Assembly: GCA_014762625.1 (NCBI GenBank)
Contig: JABURQ010000044.1
Span: 42,844 to 106,843, forward strand
From: Planctomycetaceae bacterium
GTDB taxonomy: Bacteria; Planctomycetota; Planctomycetia; Planctomycetales; Planctomycetaceae
Direction of reading: 5' to 3'
Length of the DNA stretch: 64,000 nucleotides
Shown here: piece after piece, positions 1-8,800 of the stretch
Numbering within the stretch: position 1 is the first letter of the stretch
Layout of the letters: each line of letters begins with the position of its first letter
Translations under genes and position numbers: made by a program
Notes under the pieces: model-generated
The model's database searches: none
Seen by the model: only the letters and a program-made list of their open reading frames with translations
What the model was told of the DNA's origin: nothing

Positions 1-2
1 CC

Positions 3-182
3 GCGGAAACCCATTTCCTGCTGGCGCAATTCTATGAAAATGCCCAGGCCGGTGAAAAATCAGCCTTCCATCTGCAGCAAGCTGTCGCGCTGAATGCGGA
101 AAAGTTTCGACCTTTGGCCGCCGATCTGAAAGCCAAACTCCAGTCGCACCAGTTCAGTTGTTTTCAAATCTGGCGCGACTGA
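3..182 (+). CDS. C-terminal fragment of a TPR-like protein (5' end outside window)
   Basis: An open frame enters from the left edge without a start and ends at a TGA. The 59 visible residues read as alternating amphipathic helices: an AETHFLLAQFYENAQ segment followed by a helix with ALNAEKFRPLAADLKAKL. That spacing resembles the last one or two units of a tetratricopeptide-like solenoid, but two helices are too little to name a family. It lies on the same strand as the following cytochrome-type gene and is separated from it by about 310 bases containing a hairpin, so it is probably a separate transcription unit. Confidence 0.55.
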   Translation, partial: AETHFLLAQFYENAQAGEKSAFHLQQAVALNAEKFRPLAADLKAKLQSHQFSCFQIWRD

Positions 183-252
183 CGTCCCCTGGCCCAACAT
201 CGCCGATAAATCCGTCTGCTCTGGTTGAAAATGGAGCCTATCCCCGCTGAGC

Positions 253-285
253 ACAAAAAAACCGAAGTGGTAGGCTCCACTTCGG
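253..285. terminator. Hairpin in the first intergenic gap
   Basis: A perfect 9-bp stem, CCGAAGTGG (262-270) and CCACTTCGG (277-285), has a 6-base loop and is preceded by a run of A. Read on the minus strand the hairpin is followed by a T run, the classical terminator layout. On the plus strand the U tract is missing, so efficiency for the plus-strand gene just upstream is uncertain. The rest of the 183-491 gap shows nothing I can assign apart from AT-rich sequence near 370-425 that may hold the next promoter. Confidence 0.45.
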
Positions 286-491
286 CGGAATCAGAAAGGA
301 AGTGTCTGGGTGGGTCTCTAAGCCTCCCGGGAGAACTCCTTATGAGAAATCTTTGAGTGTGACTCCCGGAGTAGTGTTTTTATAACATTCTGTCTTCGTC
401 GGTTCAAAATTATTTTGAGTTGTTCACATTTCTTCCGGGACTGTCCATAATAGAGAGTCCTGCCTCAACTGCCTCCAGATTCCGAGTTGAT

Positions 492-3400
492 ATGAACTTG
501 CGTCTCCTGCTCTCCATGATGGTTGTGTCTCTCTCCTGTGGTTTTTCCGTGAGTGCGGAGGAATCTGCGCCTGATTTCACGCGCGATATTCTCCCCATTT
601 TTGATGCGCGCTGCACTTACTGTCACGGCGAAGATGAACAGAAGGGGGGACTCAGTCTTCACGAACTCGGGCATCTGAAACGGGGTGGTGATCGAGCGGT
701 CCCCGTGGTGCCGGGGAAGAGTGAGGAAAGCCTGTTGTACAAAGCGTTGGTGGAAGACGGCGACCTGCCGCGTATGCCGCTTGAGGATGACCCACTCTCT
801 GCCGAAGAGATTGATCTCATCAAGCGCTGGATCGACGCCGGTGCTCCGGGTTGGAAAGAAACCCCGGTCGCCGAACGGATCGTGAAAACTGATCACTGGT
901 CGTTTCAGCCGATTGTGCGTCCCGTTCCGCCGCGGCTCGACGATCCATCGCTCGTCGAGAATCCGATCGATCGCTTCATCCAACACAAACTCGCGCAGGA
1001 AGGGCTCTCCCCTGCACCCGCAGCCGACCGGCGTACGTTGATCCGACGGCTCTCACTCGATTTACTCGGATTGCTGCCCGAACCTGCCGAGGTTGAGCAT
1101 TTCGTCAACGATACTCGTCCTGACGCTTATGAGCGGTTGGTCGATCGTCTGCTTGATTCGCCTCACTTCGGAGAGCGCTGGGGGCGGCACTGGCTCGATG
1201 CAGCCCGCTACGCCGACTCGAATGGTTACACGATCGACGGAGCCCGCAGTATCTGGCCGTATCGCGACTGGGTGATTGAAGCCTTCAATCGCGACTTGCC
1301 GTTCGATCGATTCATCATCGAGCAGTTGGCGGGTGATTTGCTTCCCGAGCCTTCGCGGGAACAGCTGGTCGCGACCGGCTTTCATCGCAACACGCTCATC
1401 AACGAAGAAGGCGGCACCGACAAAGAGCAATTTCGCGTCGAAGCGGTCGTGGATCGAGTCTCCACCACGGGAACGGTCCTGCTCGGCCTCACTGTGGGAT
1501 GTGCCCAATGTCATACGCACAAATACGATCCGATCACTCAACGCGAATTCTATGAACTATTCGCCGTTTTCAATCAATGCGACGAACCGTATCTCGACTT
1601 GCCGACCGACGAGCAATCCACCAAAAAGCAGGAACTTTCCGCGAAAGTCGCCGACGCGAAACAAGCCCTTAAAGATTACACCTCCGCTCCGGAACAGGAT
1701 GCGAAAGTCACCGAGTCCCGGAAAGAAATTGAAGCCTGGCTGGCTTCTTCCGAACGATTCTGGAAAGAGACGGAACTGTCCAAAGTTTCGGCCCAGGGAA
1801 GTACACAATTCGAAGATCTCGGCGACCGTTCCTGGCTGGTCCTCGAACCTGAAAATCACGAAACCTACATCCTGGAATTCGAGGCGGATGTCTCGATACT
1901 GAGCGGGCTGCGACTCGAAGCGCTCACCCACGAGCGGATTCCCAACAAGGGACCTGGTTACACGCCGCACGGGAATTTCACGCTCAATAACGTCCGTCTG
2001 GAAAAAGCGGACGGCACGGAAATTCCCCTCGTTCGGGCGGTGGCCGATCATTCGCAGGGAGGCGGTGAGGCGCTGAACGCGATCGATGATGATCCAAAGT
2101 CGTTCTGGGCCATCAATGGCGATAAAGCCCATACTCCCAAGGAGATACAGTTCGAGCTCGGCGAAGATGTTACCGTCACCCAAGGAACCAAACTCCGTCT
2201 GATTCTGGAACAGGCGTACGGCTCGGCGCCGTATGTGATCGGTCGCTTCCGGGTCTCCCAGACCTCGGCTCCGCGAGATTACCTGCAAATCGCCCTGCTC
2301 GACCGTCGCCAATGGGAACAGGATTCCGAATTCAATCCGAAGAAACATGCGGAAGTCTGGCAGAAACTTCAGGAACTCGACCCCGAACGAAAACGGCTCG
2401 AACAAGCCGTCAAATCCGCCGAAGCGGAACTGAAAAACCTAAACGCTCGGGTCGCCAGGACCATGATCCTGCGACAGCGGACGGAACTCCGCACGACTCA
2501 CGTCCATATTCGCGGCGATTTTCTCCGCAAGGGAATTGAAGTCCAACCGAACGTGCCGGCGGTGCTACACGATCTGCCGGAAGGAGTCGATGCCCCCAAT
2601 CGCCTGGAGTTTGCGCGGTGGCTGATGTCGCCCGAAAATCCACTGACGGCCCGCGTGACCGTGAATCGATTCTGGCAACGGCTGTTCGGGTTGGGAATCG
2701 TCGAAACGGAGAACGATTTCGGGATACAAGGCTCTCTGCCTTCTCATCCAGAACTGCTCGACTGGTTGGCCGTGGAATTCATCGAGCAGGACTGGAGTGT
2801 CAAAGCGATTCTGAAAACGATCGTGATGTCACACACTTATCGGCAGTCGTCGAATTTGCGTCCGGAGTTGCAGCAACAGGATCCTCGCAACCGACTGCTG
2901 GCTCGTCAGTCTCGCGTTCGTCTGGAAGCGGAAATCATCCGGGATGTCGCCCTGGATGCTGCCGGGCTGCTCTCGTCCAAAATGGGCGGACCGGGTGTCT
3001 ATCCACCTCAACCGGAAGGGATCTACGTTCTGACTCAAGTTAAGAAACGGTGGGACACCGATACCGATGAAGATCGTTACCGTCGCGGTATTTACACCTA
3101 CCTCTGGCGTTCGAGTCCGTATCCGTTTTTGCCGACCTTCGACGCTCCCTCCCCGACGATGGCGTGTACCCGTCGGGCTCGTTCCAATACACCCTTGCAG
3201 GCGCTCACTCTGGCGAACGACGCCGCCTTTGTCGAGATGGCGAAAGGTTTGGCTCAACGGATCCTCGCAGAAGGTCCCGATTATCAGGAAGGTCGAATCC
3301 GCTACGCGTGGGAAGTCTGCTTCTCCCGAGAACCAACCGAAGACGAACTCAACCGCCTGTCGCAATTCGTCAGCCGACAAAAAGAACAGCTCAACAATTC

Positions 3401-3524
3401 AGAGGCCGCAACCGCACTCGCCAACGCGATTGACGTCGAAGAGATCGACCAGACCGATAAAGCCGCCTGGCTGTTGACGGCTCGCGTGCTGATGAACCTC
3501 GATGAATTTATTACCCGTGAATAA
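492..3524 (+). CDS. Secreted PSCyt1-DUF1549-DUF1553 (PSD1) cytochrome-type protein, copy 1
   Basis: A 1010-residue protein with the typical planctomycete PSD1 architecture. Residues 1-22 are a Sec signal peptide. A PSCyt1 cytochrome-like domain follows with a CxxCH heme motif at C41-H45 (CTYCHG), then DUF1549 with the ERWGRHWLDAARYADSNG signature and a second CxxCH at C337-H341 (CAQCHTHKYDP), a variable middle of beta-rich and coiled-coil sequence, and DUF1553 ending in the RSNTPLQALTLAND motif. I chose the ATG before MNLRLL because it starts the signal peptide; the frame stays open upstream to 420. It lies 12 bases upstream of a DUF1501 gene, the usual partner, so the two are probably co-transcribed. 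Two heme motifs point to an exported redox function, but no reaction has been established for the family. Confidence 0.9.
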   Translation: MNLRLLLSMMVVSLSCGFSVSAEESAPDFTRDILPIFDARCTYCHGEDEQKGGLSLHELGHLKRGGDRAVPVVPGKSEESLLYKALVEDGDLPRMPLEDDPLSAEEIDLIKRWIDAGAPGWKETPVAERIVKTDHWSFQPIVRPVPPRLDDPSLVENPIDRFIQHKLAQEGLSPAPAADRRTLIRRLSLDLLGLLPEPAEVEHFVNDTRPDAYERLVDRLLDSPHFGERWGRHWLDAARYADSNGYTIDGARSIWPYRDWVIEAFNRDLPFDRFIIEQLAGDLLPEPSREQLVATGFHRNTLINEEGGTDKEQFRVEAVVDRVSTTGTVLLGLTVGCAQCHTHKYDPITQREFYELFAVFNQCDEPYLDLPTDEQSTKKQELSAKVADAKQALKDYTSAPEQDAKVTESRKEIEAWLASSERFWKETELSKVSAQGSTQFEDLGDRSWLVLEPENHETYILEFEADVSILSGLRLEALTHERIPNKGPGYTPHGNFTLNNVRLEKADGTEIPLVRAVADHSQGGGEALNAIDDDPKSFWAINGDKAHTPKEIQFELGEDVTVTQGTKLRLILEQAYGSAPYVIGRFRVSQTSAPRDYLQIALLDRRQWEQDSEFNPKKHAEVWQKLQELDPERKRLEQAVKSAEAELKNLNARVARTMILRQRTELRTTHVHIRGDFLRKGIEVQPNVPAVLHDLPEGVDAPNRLEFARWLMSPENPLTARVTVNRFWQRLFGLGIVETENDFGIQGSLPSHPELLDWLAVEFIEQDWSVKAILKTIVMSHTYRQSSNLRPELQQQDPRNRLLARQSRVRLEAEIIRDVALDAAGLLSSKMGGPGVYPPQPEGIYVLTQVKKRWDTDTDEDRYRRGIYTYLWRSSPYPFLPTFDAPSPTMACTRRARSNTPLQALTLANDAAFVEMAKGLAQRILAEGPDYQEGRIRYAWEVCFSREPTEDELNRLSQFVSRQKEQLNNSEAATALANAIDVEEIDQTDKAAWLLTARVLMNLDEFITRE

Positions 3525-3536
3525 CGGACCTGTGAT

Positions 3537-4982
3537 ATGAACGACTCACCACTCGAACAAGCTCAATTGCGAGACATCACCCGCCGGCATTTCTTTTCCG
3601 ATTGTCGCGTCGGACTGGGAGGTCTCGCGCTGGCCAATATGCTCGGCGAGCAATCGCTGTTCGCGAAGAACGACCGGAGCACGAATCCGCTGGCTCCACA
3701 GCAGCCCCATTTCCCCCCCAAAGTGAAGAACGTTATCTATCTCTTCATGGCGGGAGGACCGAGTCAGTTTGAGTTGTTCAATCCAAAACCGAAACTCGCC
3801 GAACTGCACGGCAAGATCATTCCCGAATCGTTTGTGGAAGGGAAACGGTTTGCGTTTTTGAAGAAGGACGCCCAGCTTCTCGGTCCCCGTTACCAATTCA
3901 AACAGTACGGCGAATCGGGCCGGACGATGTCGGAACTGCTCCCGTATATGTCGGAGATTGTCGACGATGTCGCATTTATCAACACGATGAAAACGGATGT
4001 CTTCAATCACGGTCCCGCGAAGCTGTTTACCAATACCGGCTCGCCTCAATTCGGTCGTCCGAGTATGGGGGCGTGGGTGACGTACGGCATCGGCAGCGAA
4101 TCGCAATCGCTGCCGGGATTCGTCGTGTTGCAATCGGGACCGCGAGGGCCGCGCGGCGGGACTCCTCTCTGGGGAAGTGGTTTTTTACCGACCTCGTATC
4201 AAGGCGTTCCGTTCCTGAACGGGAAAGATCCGATTCTGAATCTCTCCTCCCCGGAAGGGATTTCTCCTGAGCAGCAGGGTGATTTTGTCGGCGCGGTGAA
4301 AGACTTGAATTCGCTGCGATTGTCGGCAACGAACGACCCGGAAATTTCGACGCGTATCTCTTCTTACGAGATGGCCTATCGGATGCAAACGAGCGCTCCT
4401 GAGTTGATGGACCTTTCCGGAGAAACGAAGGAGACGCTCGACATGTACGGCGTCGATCCGAACAAGCCGTCTTTCGCCCGCAATTGTTTATATGCGCGTC
4501 GACTGATTGAAAAAGGGGTTCGCTTCGTGCAGCTTTATCACACCGACTGGGATCATCACGGCGGCGGACAAAACCTGGAAAAGAATCTGCCGGCAGTCGT
4601 CAAACAGGTCGATCAATCATCGTCGGCATTGATCAAGGATTTGAAACAGCGCGGTCTGCTCAAAGATACGCTGGTCGTCTGGAGCGGCGAATTCGGTCGC
4701 ACACCTCAGGGAGAACCGCGCGATACGACCGGTCGCGATCATCACATCGATGCTTACACGCTCTGGATGGCGGGGGGGGGCGTGAAGCCGGGCGTCAGCA
4801 TCGGCGAGACGGACGAGATCGGTTACGAAGCGATCGAAGATCCGGTCCACGTTCACGATTTGCAGGCGACGATTTTGCATCTGTTGGGACTCGATCATAA
4901 GCGGTTGACTTTCCGCTTTCAGGGACGCGATTTCCGTCTCACCGATGTGCACGGTCACGTGGTGGATAAGATCCTCGCCTGA
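3537..4982 (+). CDS. Tat-exported DUF1501 family protein, copy 1
   Basis: A 481-residue DUF1501 protein. The N-terminus has a twin-arginine-type signal (ITRRHFFSDC then a hydrophobic stretch GLGGLALANML), which predicts folded export. Family hallmarks are FMAGGPSQFELFNPKP near residue 75, LYHTDWDHHGGG in the middle, WSGEFGRTPQ with TTGRDHH, and the C-terminal DLQATILHLLGLDHKRLTF. The spaced Asp, His and Arg residues recall the alkaline-phosphatase/sulfatase fold, to which DUF1501 is related, but no activity is established. It sits directly downstream of the PSD1 gene and is followed by a strong hairpin terminator, so this is a two-gene operon. Confidence 0.92.
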   Translation: MNDSPLEQAQLRDITRRHFFSDCRVGLGGLALANMLGEQSLFAKNDRSTNPLAPQQPHFPPKVKNVIYLFMAGGPSQFELFNPKPKLAELHGKIIPESFVEGKRFAFLKKDAQLLGPRYQFKQYGESGRTMSELLPYMSEIVDDVAFINTMKTDVFNHGPAKLFTNTGSPQFGRPSMGAWVTYGIGSESQSLPGFVVLQSGPRGPRGGTPLWGSGFLPTSYQGVPFLNGKDPILNLSSPEGISPEQQGDFVGAVKDLNSLRLSATNDPEISTRISSYEMAYRMQTSAPELMDLSGETKETLDMYGVDPNKPSFARNCLYARRLIEKGVRFVQLYHTDWDHHGGGQNLEKNLPAVVKQVDQSSSALIKDLKQRGLLKDTLVVWSGEFGRTPQGEPRDTTGRDHHIDAYTLWMAGGGVKPGVSIGETDEIGYEAIEDPVHVHDLQATILHLLGLDHKRLTFRFQGRDFRLTDVHGHVVDKILA

Positions 4983-5012
4983 CCGAGAAAGCTGCTTTCC
5001 ATCAACCCATCA

Positions 5013-5048
5013 AAAAACACCCCGAAGGAATCCCTCGGGGTGTTTCTT
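5013..5048. terminator. Bidirectional intrinsic terminator
   Basis: Arms ACACCCCGA (5017-5025) and TCGGGGTGT (5035-5043) pair perfectly. A T-rich tract follows on the plus side and an A run precedes it, giving a T run on the minus strand. It lies between two convergent genes (DUF1501 and the small lipoprotein) and can serve both. Confidence 0.85.
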
Positions 5049-5095
5049 TATTGTGTGCCTGAATGAATCAGACTATCACGAATCGCGGACCGAAA

Positions 5096-5323
5096 TCATT
5101 CGGGGGTAGCCGATTCGCCTTCACCTTCGGCAGGAGCTTCTTCGCCTTCACCTTCGGCGGGAGCTTCTTCGCCTTCAGCCGGTGCTTCTTCCATGCCACC
5201 TTCTTCTCCAGCGGGAGCAGCTTCTTCACCGCCGCCAGCAGGTGCCGCTTCGTCACCACCGCCGCAACCGATGGTTGCGAACGTCAGACCGAAAATCATC
5301 ATCCAAGTGAACAGTTTCTTCAT
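5096..5323 (-). CDS. Small acidic repeat lipoprotein
   Basis: A 75-residue protein. Residues 1-19 form a signal peptide ending in a lipobox (FATIGC, Cys at 20), so the mature chain should be lipid-anchored. The rest is almost only Ala, Pro, Glu and Gly in imperfect repeats of EEAPAEGE. An AAGGAG ribosome site lies correctly spaced before the ATG, and the convergent terminator follows the stop, both supporting a real gene. The mature part should be disordered and strongly negative. Short lipoproteins of this composition occur in planctomycetes, but I know of no function. Confidence 0.8.
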   Translation of the reverse strand: MKKLFTWMMIFGLTFATIGCGGGDEAAPAGGGEEAAPAGEEGGMEEAPAEGEEAPAEGEGEEAPAEGEGESATPE

Positions 5324-5818
5324 AACAACAGACTCCTTAAGTCTTTCAATGTCTATCTCCGGCCATTCCCGGACAATCGGGAACGAGCCTGTCCACCTAG
5401 GTAGAGACGTGTCGAGTCGGATTTATTCCCCGGATTTTGAAATTTCTGCAACTTATTTCCAGACTGTTTTTTAGGGGGTGAACGGCAAAAATTGCAAAAT
5501 GTTCCGAATGAAATGGAATTTTTGATTCTTCGCTTGACACATCACGGGACTTTCCATAAAAGCCTCCCACCTATCCGAAGTCCCGTTCCGGGGCTGAGAC
5601 CCGAATTGATCGGCCAATCACGAAACTGACGTTCCTCGTCACTCTGATTCACCGCCAATTCAACCCATCCAGAGGACCATCCGGTCCACACAAGATTACC
5701 CACACGATTACGAACACCGATTCACGAATTCAATAATCCTTCCTCACCGAATGACCTGAGTTCCGAACCGGACCTTGAAATCACCTGTATTCATTCAATT
5801 GCGAAGACAGGAACATCG
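5324..5818. other. Intergenic region with divergent promoters
   Basis: About 495 bases separate the lipoprotein from the giant beta-helix gene and hold no convincing reading frame. Apart from the lipoprotein ribosome site and the candidate promoter near 5534 I see no repeat or structured RNA. The leader to the ATG at 5819 would be about 250 bases, which is long. Confidence 0.6.
5534..5562 (+). promoter_or_regulatory. Candidate sigma-70-type promoter for the beta-helix gene
   Basis: A consensus TTGACA at 5534-5539 is followed 15-17 bases later by CATAAAAG, an imperfect -10. The AT-rich stretch just upstream fits an UP-like region. The spacing is not ideal, so this is a candidate only. Confidence 0.4.
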
Positions 5819-8800
5819 ATGAAAACTTTGCGACCATTAGCCGCCTTTGTCATTACTGCCGTCAGCATCCTGACGGGACCGAACGTCGTTCGGGCTGCTG
5901 AGCCGATCAGCATGTCCGAAACTCAATCCGACGCCCAGGTCTCCGGAACGCTTCCAAACTCGCGAGCGGGTTTGATGACGTTGGGATCTCTGAGCGGTCT
6001 CAACGAAGTCACCATCGGGGCTCTTCCCTCGGTCGGGTTCTCCGGAAACTTCGGAGACAACTACTGGCGGCAGGACTTCTACACAGTAGACGCCTTCCTC
6101 CCTTGGAACCTAAATCCGGGAACGGATTACTTCTTCGGAGAAATCGGCCTCTCCATTACCGAACAAGGTCAGGCCGCCGGGAACCTCGGTGTGGGATACG
6201 CCTACTACCTCGCAAATCTCGACCGACTAATGCGAATGTCGAGTTACTTAACCATCGACGGTCAATACGAAAAGACCCGTGCCGCCTGGTCGTTACGGGG
6301 GGAAAGTCTCGGTAAGTATGTCGATGTGCTCTCCGGAATCCAGATCGTCACCACCGACTCCGACGATATTGTCGGCACAGGATTTACGGGAGTGGAAGGT
6401 TTCTCCGGAAACAAATATCTGCTTCAGGGAATTCAGGTCCGGGAAACCGCGTTCCACAACGCCGACATTGAAATCGGCGGACCGCTCCCCTACCTGGGTG
6501 ACTACGGGATCAGCGCGTATGCCAAAGGGTACTACATGTTGAATACCCAGAACGATCTCGACTCACTCGGATTCGGATTCCGCAGCGAATGGTCGATCAC
6601 GGAAGATGTCACCTTCAATGTCAACTACACCAAAGACGACATCTTCGATCACAGCTCCTGGTTCAATATTACCATGGCGACTCCGGACGGGGCACCGCGA
6701 AACTTCCTGCGCCCGATCAGCACTCGTGAACGATTCTCGAAACGTGTTCATCGCACGGGAAGAATTCCGACCAAAGTTACAGAGACTTATTCTTCTATTG
6801 CAGCTACCAATGCTAAAGGTGGAGGAGCACTTGATTTCTTATGGGTTGATCCTAATCGGGCAACCGATGGGAACGGAACATTTGAGAATCCGTATAATAA
6901 TCTGGAATCTGCCCGATTAGCAAATTCTGCAGCAACAGACGTGATCCTGGTCACTCCCGACACCACAAATCTTGATCCGGGAGAGAATCTTGTCCTAACG
7001 GACACCTTGCAATTATTCGATAACCAATACCTACTTTCGACCAGTGTCGATCACACAATCCCCACTGGTAACGTGGGCGATCTATTCTTTGCAGGAACTG
7101 GTGGAAATGGGGCTCTCATCAGCAACGAATCTACCATACCTGATTCCGTCGTAACGCTCGCGAATTGGAACACGGTTTCTGGATTCATCATTGACGGGCG
7201 AGATGAAAACGGTGACATCATTCATAACGGTATCACCGGTTCGGGAATCAGCGGATTCGACATCAATCGAAATACGATCCAGAACGTTGTCAATGGAACG
7301 TTGATCACCCACATGGGTTCGGATATCGGCTATTTCAACGACAACATCGTCACTGGTGGCGGAAATAATTCAACTCGCGGATTTTCCATCACTCACACGG
7401 GTGGAACACTCGCTCTCTCAGCGCAACGAAATAATATTTCAGGCTTCCTGGGTGAAGACGTCGATGCCGACGGGATGCTCGATCCGGGCGAAGACTTGAA
7501 CATGAACGGTCAACTTGACTTTGGTATTGGGCTAGAGATCATCGCCAACGGTGGCACGATCAATGCTTGGGATCCGAACGTTTTCGGGCAACCAGTCCCA
7601 CTACCTCCAGAGATGTTGGATGAAAAAGAGTTTGGAATTCTGGACAACGTTTCGAACAGTAACGGTACAGGAATGTTGATTCAGGCCAATAATGGAGCCA
7701 CTGTCAATGCCGACATCCAAGGCAATCAGTTTTCAAATAACGTGAATCCCGAGACTGGAGCTCGTCTCGAATCCATCGGAGGTACACTCAATGTATTGGC
7801 CTTCAACGAAAACCTGGTCACAAACAATATCGGCAACGGGCTTATCTTCCGAGCTGACGACAATGGCGGTGGACCGGGGACCATCAATATCTTTGACATG
7901 AACAACAACACCATTACCGGCAATGGTTTCAACACCATGGAAAATCCCGAAGGAACCAATAACAACGGAATATTCATGGTTGCCGATAATGCAAGTGTCA
8001 TTAACGCACACACGGGTCTGATGGGTCTCGGATTCGACGGAATGGGACTTACTGACAACAACATTAGTAATAATGCGGGTGGCGGTTTACTGGCTCTCGT
8101 CGATAACGGCAGTATTTTGAGATTGGATTTCGAAGAGGGTGAAACAGGTAATGTCGTTAACAACAACGGCAGAGACGGCCTCTTCTTCCAGATCGAAAAC
8201 GGTTCACTTGTTTCTGCAAACATCTTCAACGGCGAATTTAGCAATAATAGCGGCTTCGGTATTGGTGCCGAATTGTTGAGTGGCAGTGCATTGACCGCTA
8301 ACATCGGGTCGTACGGTGCCGGAACAGGAAATACGGTCTTTAACAACCAACGGGCGGGTATCGGGTTCGCAGCCTTCGAAACCAGCACGATCTTCAACAC
8401 CAACATCATCAACAATGTCGTTCAATCCACTAACGCCAGCCAAATCCCGCTGGATAGGTTCGGAGGTGATGGAGTTGCTATTCTGGTCGATGAATCGACT
8501 CTCGTAGATACGGTGATTGATTTGAACATCATCGGGGAACTTGATACTCCGGCGCTTGGAAACATTGGTAACGGTATTCGCATCGAAACAACGGGCTCCT
8601 CGGCCAGCGGTATTCAAAATCTCGTGATTGGTAATCTGGACGGAGACAACAATAACGGAAACCAGATTGGCAACAACGCAGGCGACGGTATTCACATCGA
8701 ACGTAGCGTCGCGTCTTTGATTCCAGCATCGCTACAAATTGTGGATAATAAAATCTGGAACAACAACTCAGATGGTATCGAAATCATTTCTCGCGGATCG

